60,076 nucleotides of DNA from Flavobacterium sp. GTDB taxonomy: Bacteria; Bacteroidota; Bacteroidia; Flavobacteriales; Flavobacteriaceae. The first letter of the stretch is position 1. Each line of letters starts with the position of its first letter. The stretch is taken from the NCBI RefSeq assembly GCF_013823965.1, contig NZ_PNNA01000076.1, positions 1 through 60,076 of the forward strand. The letters run 5' to 3'. Below, piece by piece: positions 28,124-37,100 of this stretch. Made by a program: the position numbers and the translations under genes. The notes under the pieces are model-generated. The model saw only the letters and a list, made by a program, of their open reading frames with translations. It was not told the DNA's origin and did not search any database.

Positions 28124-28801
28124 ATGAAAATAACATTCTACGGTCATTCTTCATTGGGAATCGAGCTGGACGGCAAGCATATTTTGGTCGATCCATATAT
28201 TTCTGCCAATCCAAATGCCTCACACATCAACATCAACGAATTAGAAGCCGATTACATACTGATTACCCACGCCCACGGCGACCATGTTCTTGATGTGGAA
28301 TACATTGCCAGCCGAACCAACGCCGTTATCGTGTCCAACTTTGAAGTGGCCACGCATTACGGAAACAAAGGTTTCAAAAACCATCCGTTGAACCACGGCG
28401 GAAGCTGGGTTTTCGACTTCGGGAAAGTGAAATACGTAAACGCAGTGCATTCCAGTTCCTTTCCTGATGGGAGCTACGGAGGGAATCCAGGCGGTTTTGT
28501 CATCGAAGGCGAGCATAAAAACATCTACATTTCTGGCGACACGGCCTTGAATATGGACATGAAATTGATTCCTTTGCGAACCAAACTCGATTTGGCCATT
28601 TTCCCAATTGGCGGCAATTTCACCATGGATGTCGAAGATGCCATTGTGGCTTCTGATTTTGTCGAATGCGACAAGATTTTGGGCGTGCATTACGATACTT
28701 TTGGTTACATCGTCATCAATCACGAAGAGGCAATTCGCCGGTTTTTCGATAAAGGAAAAGATTTGATGTTGCTTAAAATTGGCGAAAGCATCGAGTTATA
28801 A
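28124..28801 (+). CDS. UPF0173 metal-dependent hydrolase (MBL fold)
   Basis: 225 residues, the usual length. The metallo-beta-lactamase metal site is intact: 'ILITHAHGDHVLD' (HxHxDH), the central His in 'KYVNAVHSSSFPDGSYGGNP', Asp in 'IYISGDTALNMDM' and the last His in 'DKILGVHYDTFGYIVI'. The N-terminal 'KITFYGHSSLGIELDGKHIL' is characteristic of the UPF0173/YtkL group. The reaction is not established. Members often lie next to menaquinone genes in this phylum, as here behind menA. Confidence 0.9.
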   Translation: MKITFYGHSSLGIELDGKHILVDPYISANPNASHININELEADYILITHAHGDHVLDVEYIASRTNAVIVSNFEVATHYGNKGFKNHPLNHGGSWVFDFGKVKYVNAVHSSSFPDGSYGGNPGGFVIEGEHKNIYISGDTALNMDMKLIPLRTKLDLAIFPIGGNFTMDVEDAIVASDFVECDKILGVHYDTFGYIVINHEEAIRRFFDKGKDLMLLKIGESIEL

Positions 28802-28844
28802 TGGCATTGCGAGGAACGTGACAATCTGGAGCTTTTTCCTTCAC

Positions 28845-29004
28845 TCGTCAGTTCGAGTGATTTTTAAAGCCAGATAAATGTGTATTGAATTAAAACGTAG
28901 TGCTTTAAAAATTGTATCGAGAACCCTACTGGTCAAAAGCTTCTCGATACAATTTTGAATGGTAAAGCTGTCGCATTAGCATTCAAAATCACTCGAAGAG
29001 ACGG
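28845..29004. repeat. Palindromic MITE-like repeat, copy 2
   Basis: About 160 bp. Ends CGTCAGTTCGAGTGATTTTT and AAAATCACTCGAAGAGACG form an imperfect terminal inverted repeat. An inner perfect stem pairs TTGTATCGAGAA with TTCTCGATACAA (about 28908-28953). It aligns with copy 1 at 24826-24984. The 28802-28844 stretch before it holds a 'GGCATTGCGAGGAACG' repeat. Confidence 0.75.
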
Positions 29005-29088
29005 ATGGTTTTAAATAAATTGAAAAAGGACAATCGCTCGAAGAGAAGACTACAGTTTACATAATGATGAATTTGAAACATCTAAAAA

Positions 29089-30297
29089 ATGAATATAAAT
29101 AAAATACTTTTCATTCTACTAATTTACTTTTCCGTCAACTCCATTTTTGCACAAAAAGATGGCTATTGGGACAAAGAAAGGGCATTCAAAAAAGAAATCG
29201 TCGTTTCGGCAAGGGAAAGAATCGTCATAAAAACCGAAGATTTGCCTGTGGGAACCACCGAAGTCGTTTATAGGATCACGCTTTTGGACGAAAACCAGCA
29301 ATTGGCCAGTAGTTTGGTTTCGGTATTGAAATCCATTCCCGATCCAACGGGAATCAGTCAAGGTTCGGCTGGAGCGGTTTTCCTGCTGTCTAAAATTTCG
29401 GGTGACGACAAATGCAAATACGCCATTTTTTCAAATGAGGCTTTGGCTTCCCAATACCAAAAAAGTGGCGCCACGGAAAAGGCTTGCTATGAGCAAAATA
29501 TGGCAGTCAGCAAAGATGCCAAATTGTTGTCTATTGATAAATCGCTATGTATTTTGCCTAATTCCAATGCGATGTGGTTTGGTTTCGAAAGCAAGAATTG
29601 GATAATGAACCAAAAAATTGTTATCGAAGTCGTGCCTTGGGTCAACAACAGATTGAGCAGGGGATGGACTTTGGAAAACCGAAAAGTCATCATCAACCAA
29701 TGCAAAACATCGGAAATGGCGAAATCACTCATCAATTCCGACGATTTTTGCGTTTGCGTGCTGGACAAAGTGCAAAAAGAATACAAATTTCAGGAATTCC
29801 AGAAACTGCTGGCCATCGAAAAATCGAAAGCCTTCAAGGATTATGGTAACGCTTGTTTTAAAGAAACGGGCGCTTCTAACACGATGTATTCGGATTTACG
29901 CAAACAAGCAAATGATTTGGTCAAACAAGGGCAATATGGCGCTGCCATTGACAAATTATTGAACATCGTCATCAATGGCCAGTCGAAGATAGAAGATTAC
30001 AACACGCTTGGTTCTGCCTACATCATGACCAAACAATACGGAAAAGCGATTAAATTCCTCAAGGAAGGCGAGCGACTTGACGATTCTGAATTGTTGATCC
30101 AAATGAATCTGGCGCACGCGTATTTGTTTAATAAAGACTTCAAATCAGCCAAAACCATTTACAAAAAATACCAATCACAAAACGTGACCAATGCCTTGAG
30201 TTGGACCCAAAAAGTAAAACAGGATTTTGAAACCTTTCAAAAAGCAGGATTGCCTAGCGGGGATTTTAACCGGGTTTTGAGGTTGTTGGGGGATTAA
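29089..30297 (+). CDS. Exported tetratricopeptide-repeat protein of unknown function
   Basis: 402 residues with a signal peptide (about 1-22, ending IFAQ). Residues 25-200 form an unrecognised beta-rich domain, including 'VVSARERIVIKTEDLPVGTT'. Two Cys pairs occur at about 120-165 and 220-250 ('DDFCVCVLDKVQKEY'). The C-terminal 130 residues have two to three TPR-like units ('GQYGAAIDKLLNIVINGQSK', 'YNTLGSAYIMTKQYGKAIKF', 'LAHAYLFNKDFKSAKTIYKK'). Likely periplasmic and mediating protein contacts. It lies within the men gene run but has no evident link to quinone synthesis. Confidence 0.85.
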   Translation: MNINKILFILLIYFSVNSIFAQKDGYWDKERAFKKEIVVSARERIVIKTEDLPVGTTEVVYRITLLDENQQLASSLVSVLKSIPDPTGISQGSAGAVFLLSKISGDDKCKYAIFSNEALASQYQKSGATEKACYEQNMAVSKDAKLLSIDKSLCILPNSNAMWFGFESKNWIMNQKIVIEVVPWVNNRLSRGWTLENRKVIINQCKTSEMAKSLINSDDFCVCVLDKVQKEYKFQEFQKLLAIEKSKAFKDYGNACFKETGASNTMYSDLRKQANDLVKQGQYGAAIDKLLNIVINGQSKIEDYNTLGSAYIMTKQYGKAIKFLKEGERLDDSELLIQMNLAHAYLFNKDFKSAKTIYKKYQSQNVTNALSWTQKVKQDFETFQKAGLPSGDFNRVLRLLGD

Positions 30298-30344
30298 TTA
30301 GTACACAGATTAAGCGGATTGACACGGATTTTACGAATTATTTT

Positions 30345-30755
30345 ATGAAAAAACAGCTATTAGTTTTTGCAATTTTATTATTTACAAATCACATTATGTC
30401 TCAAGAATATTCAGAAAAGGATATTGTGGGCAAATGGAAGGTGGTTAAAGTATTGAAAAAACCAGAGGGTCCCAATTTTACAGATATAATTAAGAGTTTT
30501 AGTTCGGCAACATTCCAATTTGAAGAAAATGCGGATTTTAAAATAACAACTTTGGACAAAACTAAATTGTTTGCCATGTTGACGGATATTACAATTGATG
30601 CTAAATGGAGATTGAATAATAACAAATATGCCATTAGTATTGGTAATGATTCCAACAAATATTCTATTTTAAAAATAATTTTAGTTGAAGTTGATGACAA
30701 AATGATTTTTCATTTAGACGAGACAGAACTTGATTTAGAAGTAGTAAAAGAATAA
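30345..30755 (+). CDS. Small exported lipocalin-like protein
   Basis: 136 residues with a signal peptide (about 1-19, ending IMSQ). 'IVGKWKVVKVLKKPEG' is the GxW-type opening of lipocalin-like domains, followed by alternating beta strands ('FQFEENADFKITTLDKTKLF', 'DAKWRLNNNKYAISIGND'). Function unknown. Its stop codon is 12 bp before the TTG start of menC, so the two are probably in one transcript. A 'CACAGATT' type repeat is upstream at 30301-30330. Confidence 0.75.
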   Translation: MKKQLLVFAILLFTNHIMSQEYSEKDIVGKWKVVKVLKKPEGPNFTDIIKSFSSATFQFEENADFKITTLDKTKLFAMLTDITIDAKWRLNNNKYAISIGNDSNKYSILKIILVEVDDKMIFHLDETELDLEVVKE

Positions 30756-30767
30756 TCCAACACAACA

Positions 30768-31820
30768 TTGAAAGCAACCTACCACAAATACATCCTACAT
30801 TTTAAACGACCTTCGGGAACGTCTCGAGGCGTGATGACCGAGAAAGAAACCTGGTTTATCGTCTTGGAAAAAGACGGCAAAAAAGGAATAGGCGAGTGCG
30901 GCATCTTGAGAGGATTAAGCGCTGACGATCGACCGGATTATGAAGCCAAATTGCGTTGGACTTGCGACAATATCCATCTTGGCAAAAACCAACTTTGGGA
31001 AGCCTTAATCGAGTTTCCTTCCATGCAATTTGGAGTGGAAATGGCGTTCCAATCATTGGAGAGTGAAAGTCCTTTTTTACTCTTTCCTTCGGCGTTTGCC
31101 AATGGTGAAAAAAGCATCGTAATTAACGGTTTGGTTTGGATGGGCGAGGAGTCGTTCATGAAGCAACAAATTGAGGAAAAACTGGCGGCGGGTTTTCGTT
31201 GTGTCAAACTCAAAATTGGAGCGATAGATTTCGATAAAGAACTGCAATTATTGGGTTATATTCGGCAACATTTCAGTCCGGAGCAAGTTGAAATCAGGGT
31301 CGATGCCAACGGTGCTTTTGATAAAACTTTGGCTTTAGATAAATTAAATCAATTGTCTGGTTTTCATTTACATAGCATAGAGCAACCTATTCAAAAAAAC
31401 AACACTGACAGTATGGCAGAACTGTGTAAATTGACTCCAATTCCCATTGCTTTGGACGAAGAGTTGATTGGCGTGTTTTCATTGGAAGAAAAAGAAGCTT
31501 TACTGCAAAAAATCAAGCCGCAATACATCATCTTGAAACCAAGTTTTGTGGGTGGTTTTCGAGGCACGAAAGAGTGGATTTCGTTGGCCGAAAAACATAA
31601 TATTGGTTGGTGGATTACCTCGGCTTTGGAGTCCAATATTGGACTGAATGCCATCGCGCAATGGACGTTTTTGCAACACAATTCCATGCCGCAAGGATTG
31701 GGAACCGGTGCTTTGTATACCAACAATTTTGATTGCCCTTTAGAAGTCTCCGAAGGTCAATTATGGTACAAAAAAGAACGTGATTGGGCATTTGATTTTC
31801 GAGACATTTTTAACTTGTAG
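30768..31820 (+). CDS. menC: MenC, o-succinylbenzoate synthase
   Basis: 350 residues starting with TTG at 30768; the first in-frame ATG would remove the conserved 'ILHFKRPSGTSRGVM' strand, so TTG is preferred. Enolase-superfamily enzyme that dehydrates SHCHC to 2-succinylbenzoate. The catalytic lysine is in 'CVKLKIGAIDF', metal ligands Asp in 'IRVDANGAFD', Glu in 'LHSIEQPI' and Asp-Glu in 'PIALDEELIG', and the second lysine in 'YIILKPSFVGGF'. 'WWITSALESNIGLNAIAQW' is the closing MenC signature. It belongs to the menaquinone set; menE does not follow, unlike in many relatives. Confidence 0.93.
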   Translation: MKATYHKYILHFKRPSGTSRGVMTEKETWFIVLEKDGKKGIGECGILRGLSADDRPDYEAKLRWTCDNIHLGKNQLWEALIEFPSMQFGVEMAFQSLESESPFLLFPSAFANGEKSIVINGLVWMGEESFMKQQIEEKLAAGFRCVKLKIGAIDFDKELQLLGYIRQHFSPEQVEIRVDANGAFDKTLALDKLNQLSGFHLHSIEQPIQKNNTDSMAELCKLTPIPIALDEELIGVFSLEEKEALLQKIKPQYIILKPSFVGGFRGTKEWISLAEKHNIGWWITSALESNIGLNAIAQWTFLQHNSMPQGLGTGALYTNNFDCPLEVSEGQLWYKKERDWAFDFRDIFNL

Positions 31821-31843
31821 CAATACTATTTATTGATTTTTTT

Positions 31844-32896
31844 ATGACAAAACAACCCATTCAATACCAAAAAAGATTTTTTGTAATTTGTGTTCAAGTG
31901 CTTATTTTAGTCTTTTTTGTGCAATGTAAAACAAACTATCAAAAGATGCAACACACGATTTCAGCCAGTCAATATCAAGATAATTCCAAGTCTATCAAAT
32001 ATAAAAAACCTCCCTATTTGAAAAAAGGAGATACCATCATGATTGTGGCTCCGGCAGGTTTTGTCTTGGATTCCACGGAACTGGATCCAGGAATTGCATT
32101 GGCCAAAAGTTGGGGATTGGAAGTGGTTTTGGGGAAACACGTTTTCAGTAGGCACAATCATTTTGCAGGAACCGATGAGGAACGTACCGCGGATTTGCAA
32201 TTAGCGCTCGACAACAAGAATGTCAAGGCCATTTGGTGTTCAAGAGGTGGTTATGGAACGGTTCGCATTATCGACCAATTGGATTTTACGGCTTTTGAGA
32301 AAAATCCCAAATGGGTTGTGGGATTTTCTGATATAACCACATTGCACAGCCACATTCACAACCTTGGTATGGCAACCATTCATGCCACAATGCCCGGCGG
32401 AATGAAATCAGCTTCGGCGGAAGCGAAACAAACTTTGTATAAAGCCTTATTTGGCTACGGTTACGGATTTGAAATTCCGACAAATGTGTTGAATAAAAAA
32501 GGAAGTGGCAAAGGTGTTTTGGTTGGTGGGAACCTCTCCATCATCAATTCGATGATTGGAAGTAATTCTGAGGTCAACAATTACGGAAAAATACTCTTCA
32601 TGGAAGACGTGGGCGAAGACTTGTACCGTGTGGACAGAATGATGTATACTTTGAAACGCAGAGGAGCGCTTAAAAATCTAAAAGGATTAATTGTAGGGGA
32701 TTTTGATTATAATGTCGAGAAAGACACTTTGTTTGGAGGGACACAAAGAGAAATCATTTTAAATGCCGTAAAAGAGTATAGTTTCCCCGTAATTTTTGAT
32801 TTCCCGGCGGGACACATAAGGGATAATCGGGCTTTGATTTTTGGAAAGGAAATAAACATTGAAGTAAATGACACAACTTCAAAAATCAGTTATTGA
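31844..32896 (+). CDS. LD-carboxypeptidase (S66 family), exported
   Basis: 350 residues. The N-terminus has a hydrophobic segment ending 'VFFVQCKT', a probable lipoprotein or membrane anchor. S66 family features: 'IMIVAPAGFVLDSTELD', 'IWCSRGGYGTVRIIDQLD', the nucleophile Ser in 'VVGFSDITTLHSHIH', the catalytic Glu in 'LFMEDVGEDLYRVDRMMYT' and the His in 'FDFPAGHIRDNRAL'. It trims the terminal D-Ala from tetrapeptide cell-wall fragments during recycling. It starts 23 bp after menC and so is likely in the same transcript. Confidence 0.9.
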   Translation: MTKQPIQYQKRFFVICVQVLILVFFVQCKTNYQKMQHTISASQYQDNSKSIKYKKPPYLKKGDTIMIVAPAGFVLDSTELDPGIALAKSWGLEVVLGKHVFSRHNHFAGTDEERTADLQLALDNKNVKAIWCSRGGYGTVRIIDQLDFTAFEKNPKWVVGFSDITTLHSHIHNLGMATIHATMPGGMKSASAEAKQTLYKALFGYGYGFEIPTNVLNKKGSGKGVLVGGNLSIINSMIGSNSEVNNYGKILFMEDVGEDLYRVDRMMYTLKRRGALKNLKGLIVGDFDYNVEKDTLFGGTQREIILNAVKEYSFPVIFDFPAGHIRDNRALIFGKEINIEVNDTTSKISY

Positions 32897-32913
32897 TGCA
32901 AGATTGATTTTCC

Positions 32914-33996
32914 TTATTCTTTTTTGACTTCTCCGTTGCCCAAAAGCAGGGATAATGTTTTGAGGCTTGCTGTTCTGTCAGCGATTAATTTTGCAATGCT
33001 GATAAACGGAATGAATAAAATCATTCCGGCGGGTCCCCATAAAATGCCGCCGATGATGATCACCAAAATAATAATCAAGGTATTTATTTTTAAACGGCTT
33101 CCCACGGCATACGGAAAAATGATGTAGGCTTCTAAAATTTGCACAATGCTGAAAACCATAATAACGCCTATTGGATACCAAATGGAATTAAAGGTTATCC
33201 AGGAAACGGTAATTGGCAAAAGCGAAGAAATAAAAATGCCCACATAAGGAATAAAGGTCAGGATTGAGGCTATGAAACCAAACAGGAATGGATGTGGAAT
33301 GCCAATAATGTATAGTCCAAGACTGTTTAATATCCCAACTATTAAATAAACCAAAAGCATTCCTTTGATAAAATTATAATAGGCATGGATTGTTTCTACA
33401 AGGATTTCTCGAATAACTGCCTTTTTTTCGGAACGGAACACATGATAAAGCACATTTGTCAGCATTCGTCTATAATAGAGAATCAGGAAGGAATAAACAG
33501 GGATAATCAACAAGTAAAAAACGGTTTCTGAAATAGAATATGCGGTAATTTTAAGCAGGGAAATGGCTTGTGTTCCCGAATTGTCGATGGCATTTTCAAT
33601 AAAACTTGTCTGTTTCTCGGAACTTACGTCAAATCGCTCGGCAATCAAAACACTCAATTGGCTCACTGTTTCCGTTAATTTTTCCTTGAATGTTTGCCAT
33701 TCATTGGAGAATGCGACCACTTGCGTAAAAAGCAAATAAAGAACCGCTCCAAAAAAAAGCATGACGCCAAAAATAGCCATAAAAATGGCAATGCCTTTAC
33801 TTATTCCTTTTTGTTCCATCCACTTGCATATGGGATAAAGAATAAAGCTGATAAGCATTGAAAAACTCAATGGAATAAAAAGAGTTTTTCCAAAATAAAG
33901 CAAAATACAAGCCAACACCGTGAATTGGAGAATTTCAAGAACAGTGAACTTCTTGTTGGCATGAAGTGAAACGGTTGTTTTTAAATTAGGCAGCAT
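32914..33996 (-). CDS. AI-2E family transporter (PerM-like permease)
   Basis: 360 residues with about eight hydrophobic segments. 'LVYLIVGILNSLGLYIIGIP' and 'FLFGFIASILTFIPYVGIFI' are the conserved PerM/AI-2E core, followed by 'ILWGPAGMILFIPFISIAKL'. The family exports small solutes (Na+/H+ antiport and autoinducer-2 have been reported for members); the substrate here is unknown. It is convergent with the LD-carboxypeptidase gene, 17 bp apart. The gap 33997-34198 upstream of it shows nothing. Confidence 0.9.
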   Translation of the reverse strand: MLPNLKTTVSLHANKKFTVLEILQFTVLACILLYFGKTLFIPLSFSMLISFILYPICKWMEQKGISKGIAIFMAIFGVMLFFGAVLYLLFTQVVAFSNEWQTFKEKLTETVSQLSVLIAERFDVSSEKQTSFIENAIDNSGTQAISLLKITAYSISETVFYLLIIPVYSFLILYYRRMLTNVLYHVFRSEKKAVIREILVETIHAYYNFIKGMLLVYLIVGILNSLGLYIIGIPHPFLFGFIASILTFIPYVGIFISSLLPITVSWITFNSIWYPIGVIMVFSIVQILEAYIIFPYAVGSRLKINTLIIILVIIIGGILWGPAGMILFIPFISIAKLIADRTASLKTLSLLLGNGEVKKE

Positions 33997-34198
33997 CAGA
34001 ATCTAGAATTGTAACGATTATACTTTTTGTAATGGGTAGTAATCCTTCTTGATGATTTCAAGTATTTTTCAGTCAAATAATTGTTTATAAATGCTTTACA
34101 TTAATTTGTTTCAACAATAAGATGATGTCGTTTGTTTGGGCATTTCGCTATGGTTCGAGTTTGAATTTACCTTTGTTGAAATGGCAAAACATAGTTAT

Positions 34199-37100
34199 TT
34201 ATTTTTTGAAATACGTCTCTATTAACCCACTCAACGATGTGATATTTATGGGTTTCGAAATATAATCCGTGCATCCTGCCGCTAGTGCATTGTCTCTATC
34301 ACCTTGCATTCCATTGGCGGTTTGTGCTATGATTATTATGTCTTTGTTGAATTCCCGAATTTGTTTCGTTGCTTCATACCCACCCATTTCGGGCATGTTG
34401 ATATCCATCATTACGAGATCAATGTCGGGATTATTGCGACAGGCTTCTATGGCTTCATAGCCGGTGCTCACTTTTAAAATTTCTTTGCTAAAAGGTTTAA
34501 CGGCGATGGTTACCAGTAATTTTGAAATGGCATCGTCCTCGACAATCAATACTTTAAGGTCTTTGACTTTGTTTAGGTCTTTTGTATTGACCGAATCCGT
34601 TTTTCCGACATCTATTGCATGTTTGGGGTTGTATTCATGTTCCGATTGGAATGGAAGCGTAAAATAAAAAGTGCTTCCTTTTCCTTTTTCGCTTTGGACC
34701 CATATTTTACCGCCCAACATTTCTACATAGGCTTTTGAAATGGCCAATCCTAGTCCTGATCCTTCATGAGAACGGCTGATGGTTTCATTGGCTTGCCTAA
34801 ATCGTTCGAAAATTATTTTTTTCTGCGACTTGGATATACCCAATCCAGAATCTTTTACAAAAAATTCCAAATTTTTTCCTTTTTTCTCACAACCAAATTC
34901 TATGGTGCCTTCATTGGTAAATTTGATGGCATTTTTGACAAGATTGGTAAGAATGGCATAGACTTTTTCCTTGTCGGTTAGTGTAAAGCTTTTTTCTAAT
35001 GGCAACTCATTTGAAAGAATGAGTTGAATTCCTTTTTGTTTTGCTTCGGGTTTAAAGAAGGTATGGATATATTTTAGTTGTTCATTGATATCTGTTTCAG
35101 AAAGGACAATTTCTATTTGCCCTGATTCCACTTTTGAAATACTGATGATGTCATTGATGATATTGAGCATTCGTTTTCCGCTTTTTTCAATGATTTCAAT
35201 ATATTGCTGTTGTTCTTCCCCGGTTAGTTTGGGTTCTTTCAAAAGTTCGGTGAAACCCAAAATACCGTTCATGGGTGTGCGAATTTCGTGACTCATATTG
35301 GCAAGGAAAGCCAGTTTTAAACGATCGCTTTCTTCGGCACGTTCTTTTGATTTGACTAATTCTTTTTCTACATTTTTTCGGGATGTGATATCTTCTTTGA
35401 TGGCAATGTAGTGTGTTGTTTCCCCATTTTCATTTAAAATTGGTGAAATCGTGGCCGATTCCCAGTAAAGGGTTCCATCTTTTTTCCTGTTGTGAAATTC
35501 TCCGTGCCACTCTTTTCCGGTAGCCAGAGTTTGCCATAATTCGTCATATTCTTTATTAGTGGTATAACCTGATTTTAAAATACGGGGATTTTGATTCATT
35601 ATTTCTTCAAGAGAATACCCAGTTGTTTCGATAAATTTTGGATTTGCGTACTCAATTTCACCTTTCGTGTTTGTAATTACAATTGTTACGGGACTTTGCT
35701 CCACAGCTTGTGAGAGTTGGCGAATTTTTTCTTCCGTGCGTTTTCGATCCTCTTCGATTAGAATGGCTTCAAGGGCAAAAGATATGTTTTGTATGATTTT
35801 TTCAAGTAATGAAATTTCTTCTTCTGAGGAAAAAAAGTTTTTTTCGTTAGAATACAAGTTGAAAGTGCCAATTGTTTTATTACGAACAATTATAGGAATC
35901 GATATTGAAGAATGATAGCCTCGCTCTAAAGCAGCATCACGCCATAATTCCATAATGGGATCCTTTGCGATATTGTTGCAAATCACTGTTCTTCCTTCTC
36001 TCATCGCAATACCCGTGGGGCCTTTTCCTCCTGGTGTGTCCTCTAATACTGAAATACTTCTTTTTGAAAAATAACCATTTTCATATCCAGCAATGGCCGT
36101 AGTCACAATTAGATTGTGTTCATTCAATAGCCCAATCCAACTCATGCGGAATTTTCCAAAAGTAACGGCGATGTTGCATATTTCTTGAAATAGTTCTTCT
36201 CTATTGGTTGTTCTAATGATTAAATTATTGATTTGGCTAATCAGCGCATAAACCCTATTGATTTTATTCAATTCCAAAGAGGCTTGCTTACGACTGCTGA
36301 TATCGTGAATAATGACTTGAATTGCAGGTTGGTGGTCATAAATTGTTGGGATTGCTTTGATCTCTGCATCGATGGGATTACCTTCTAAATTGATGAATTT
36401 TTCTTCAACGGTTTCTGATGAATTTGAATCTAAAACCACTTCTTCCATTCTTTTGATAATGCTCTCTAAACTGTCTGGATGAACGAATTCCAAAACAGAT
36501 CTGCCTATTAGTTCTTCCTTGTTTTTTGCCGCCACCATTCGGATGCCTTCTTCGTTTATGAAAACAATTTTTCCGTCGATATAGATGACTACTGCATCGG
36601 GAGAATTTTCGACTAGACCTCGGTATTTTTCTTCGCTTTCGCGCAAAGATTCTTCGTTTTCTTTTAGACCGGTGATGTCAAACATTACACCACGTAACCA
36701 TCGGGGTTCTCCATCTTCGACGATGACATTTACAATATCTCTCAACCAAAAGGCTTTGCCATTTTTTGCAATAAAGCGATAGGTGAAATCGTGCGATTTC
36801 ATTTCTTTAGTAAAGGAAACGCATTTTTTCACAGCTTTTTCTTTGTCTTCAGGATGTATGTGATTTTCCCAAAATCCTTCGGTATACCATTCTTGTTCTG
36901 AAAAACCAAAAAGCCTTTCAGCTTCCTTGCTTACATAGGTAAAATTAAAAGTCACCGCATCAGCTTCCCATACAATTCCTCCTGTTGAGTTTACTAAGTC
37001 CTGAAATTTTTCGGAAGATAATTTTAATTTTTCTTCAATTTTTTTACGTTCCGTTATGTTTTCGTGTGCCACAACAATTCGTGAATCGCCTTCTTGCGGA

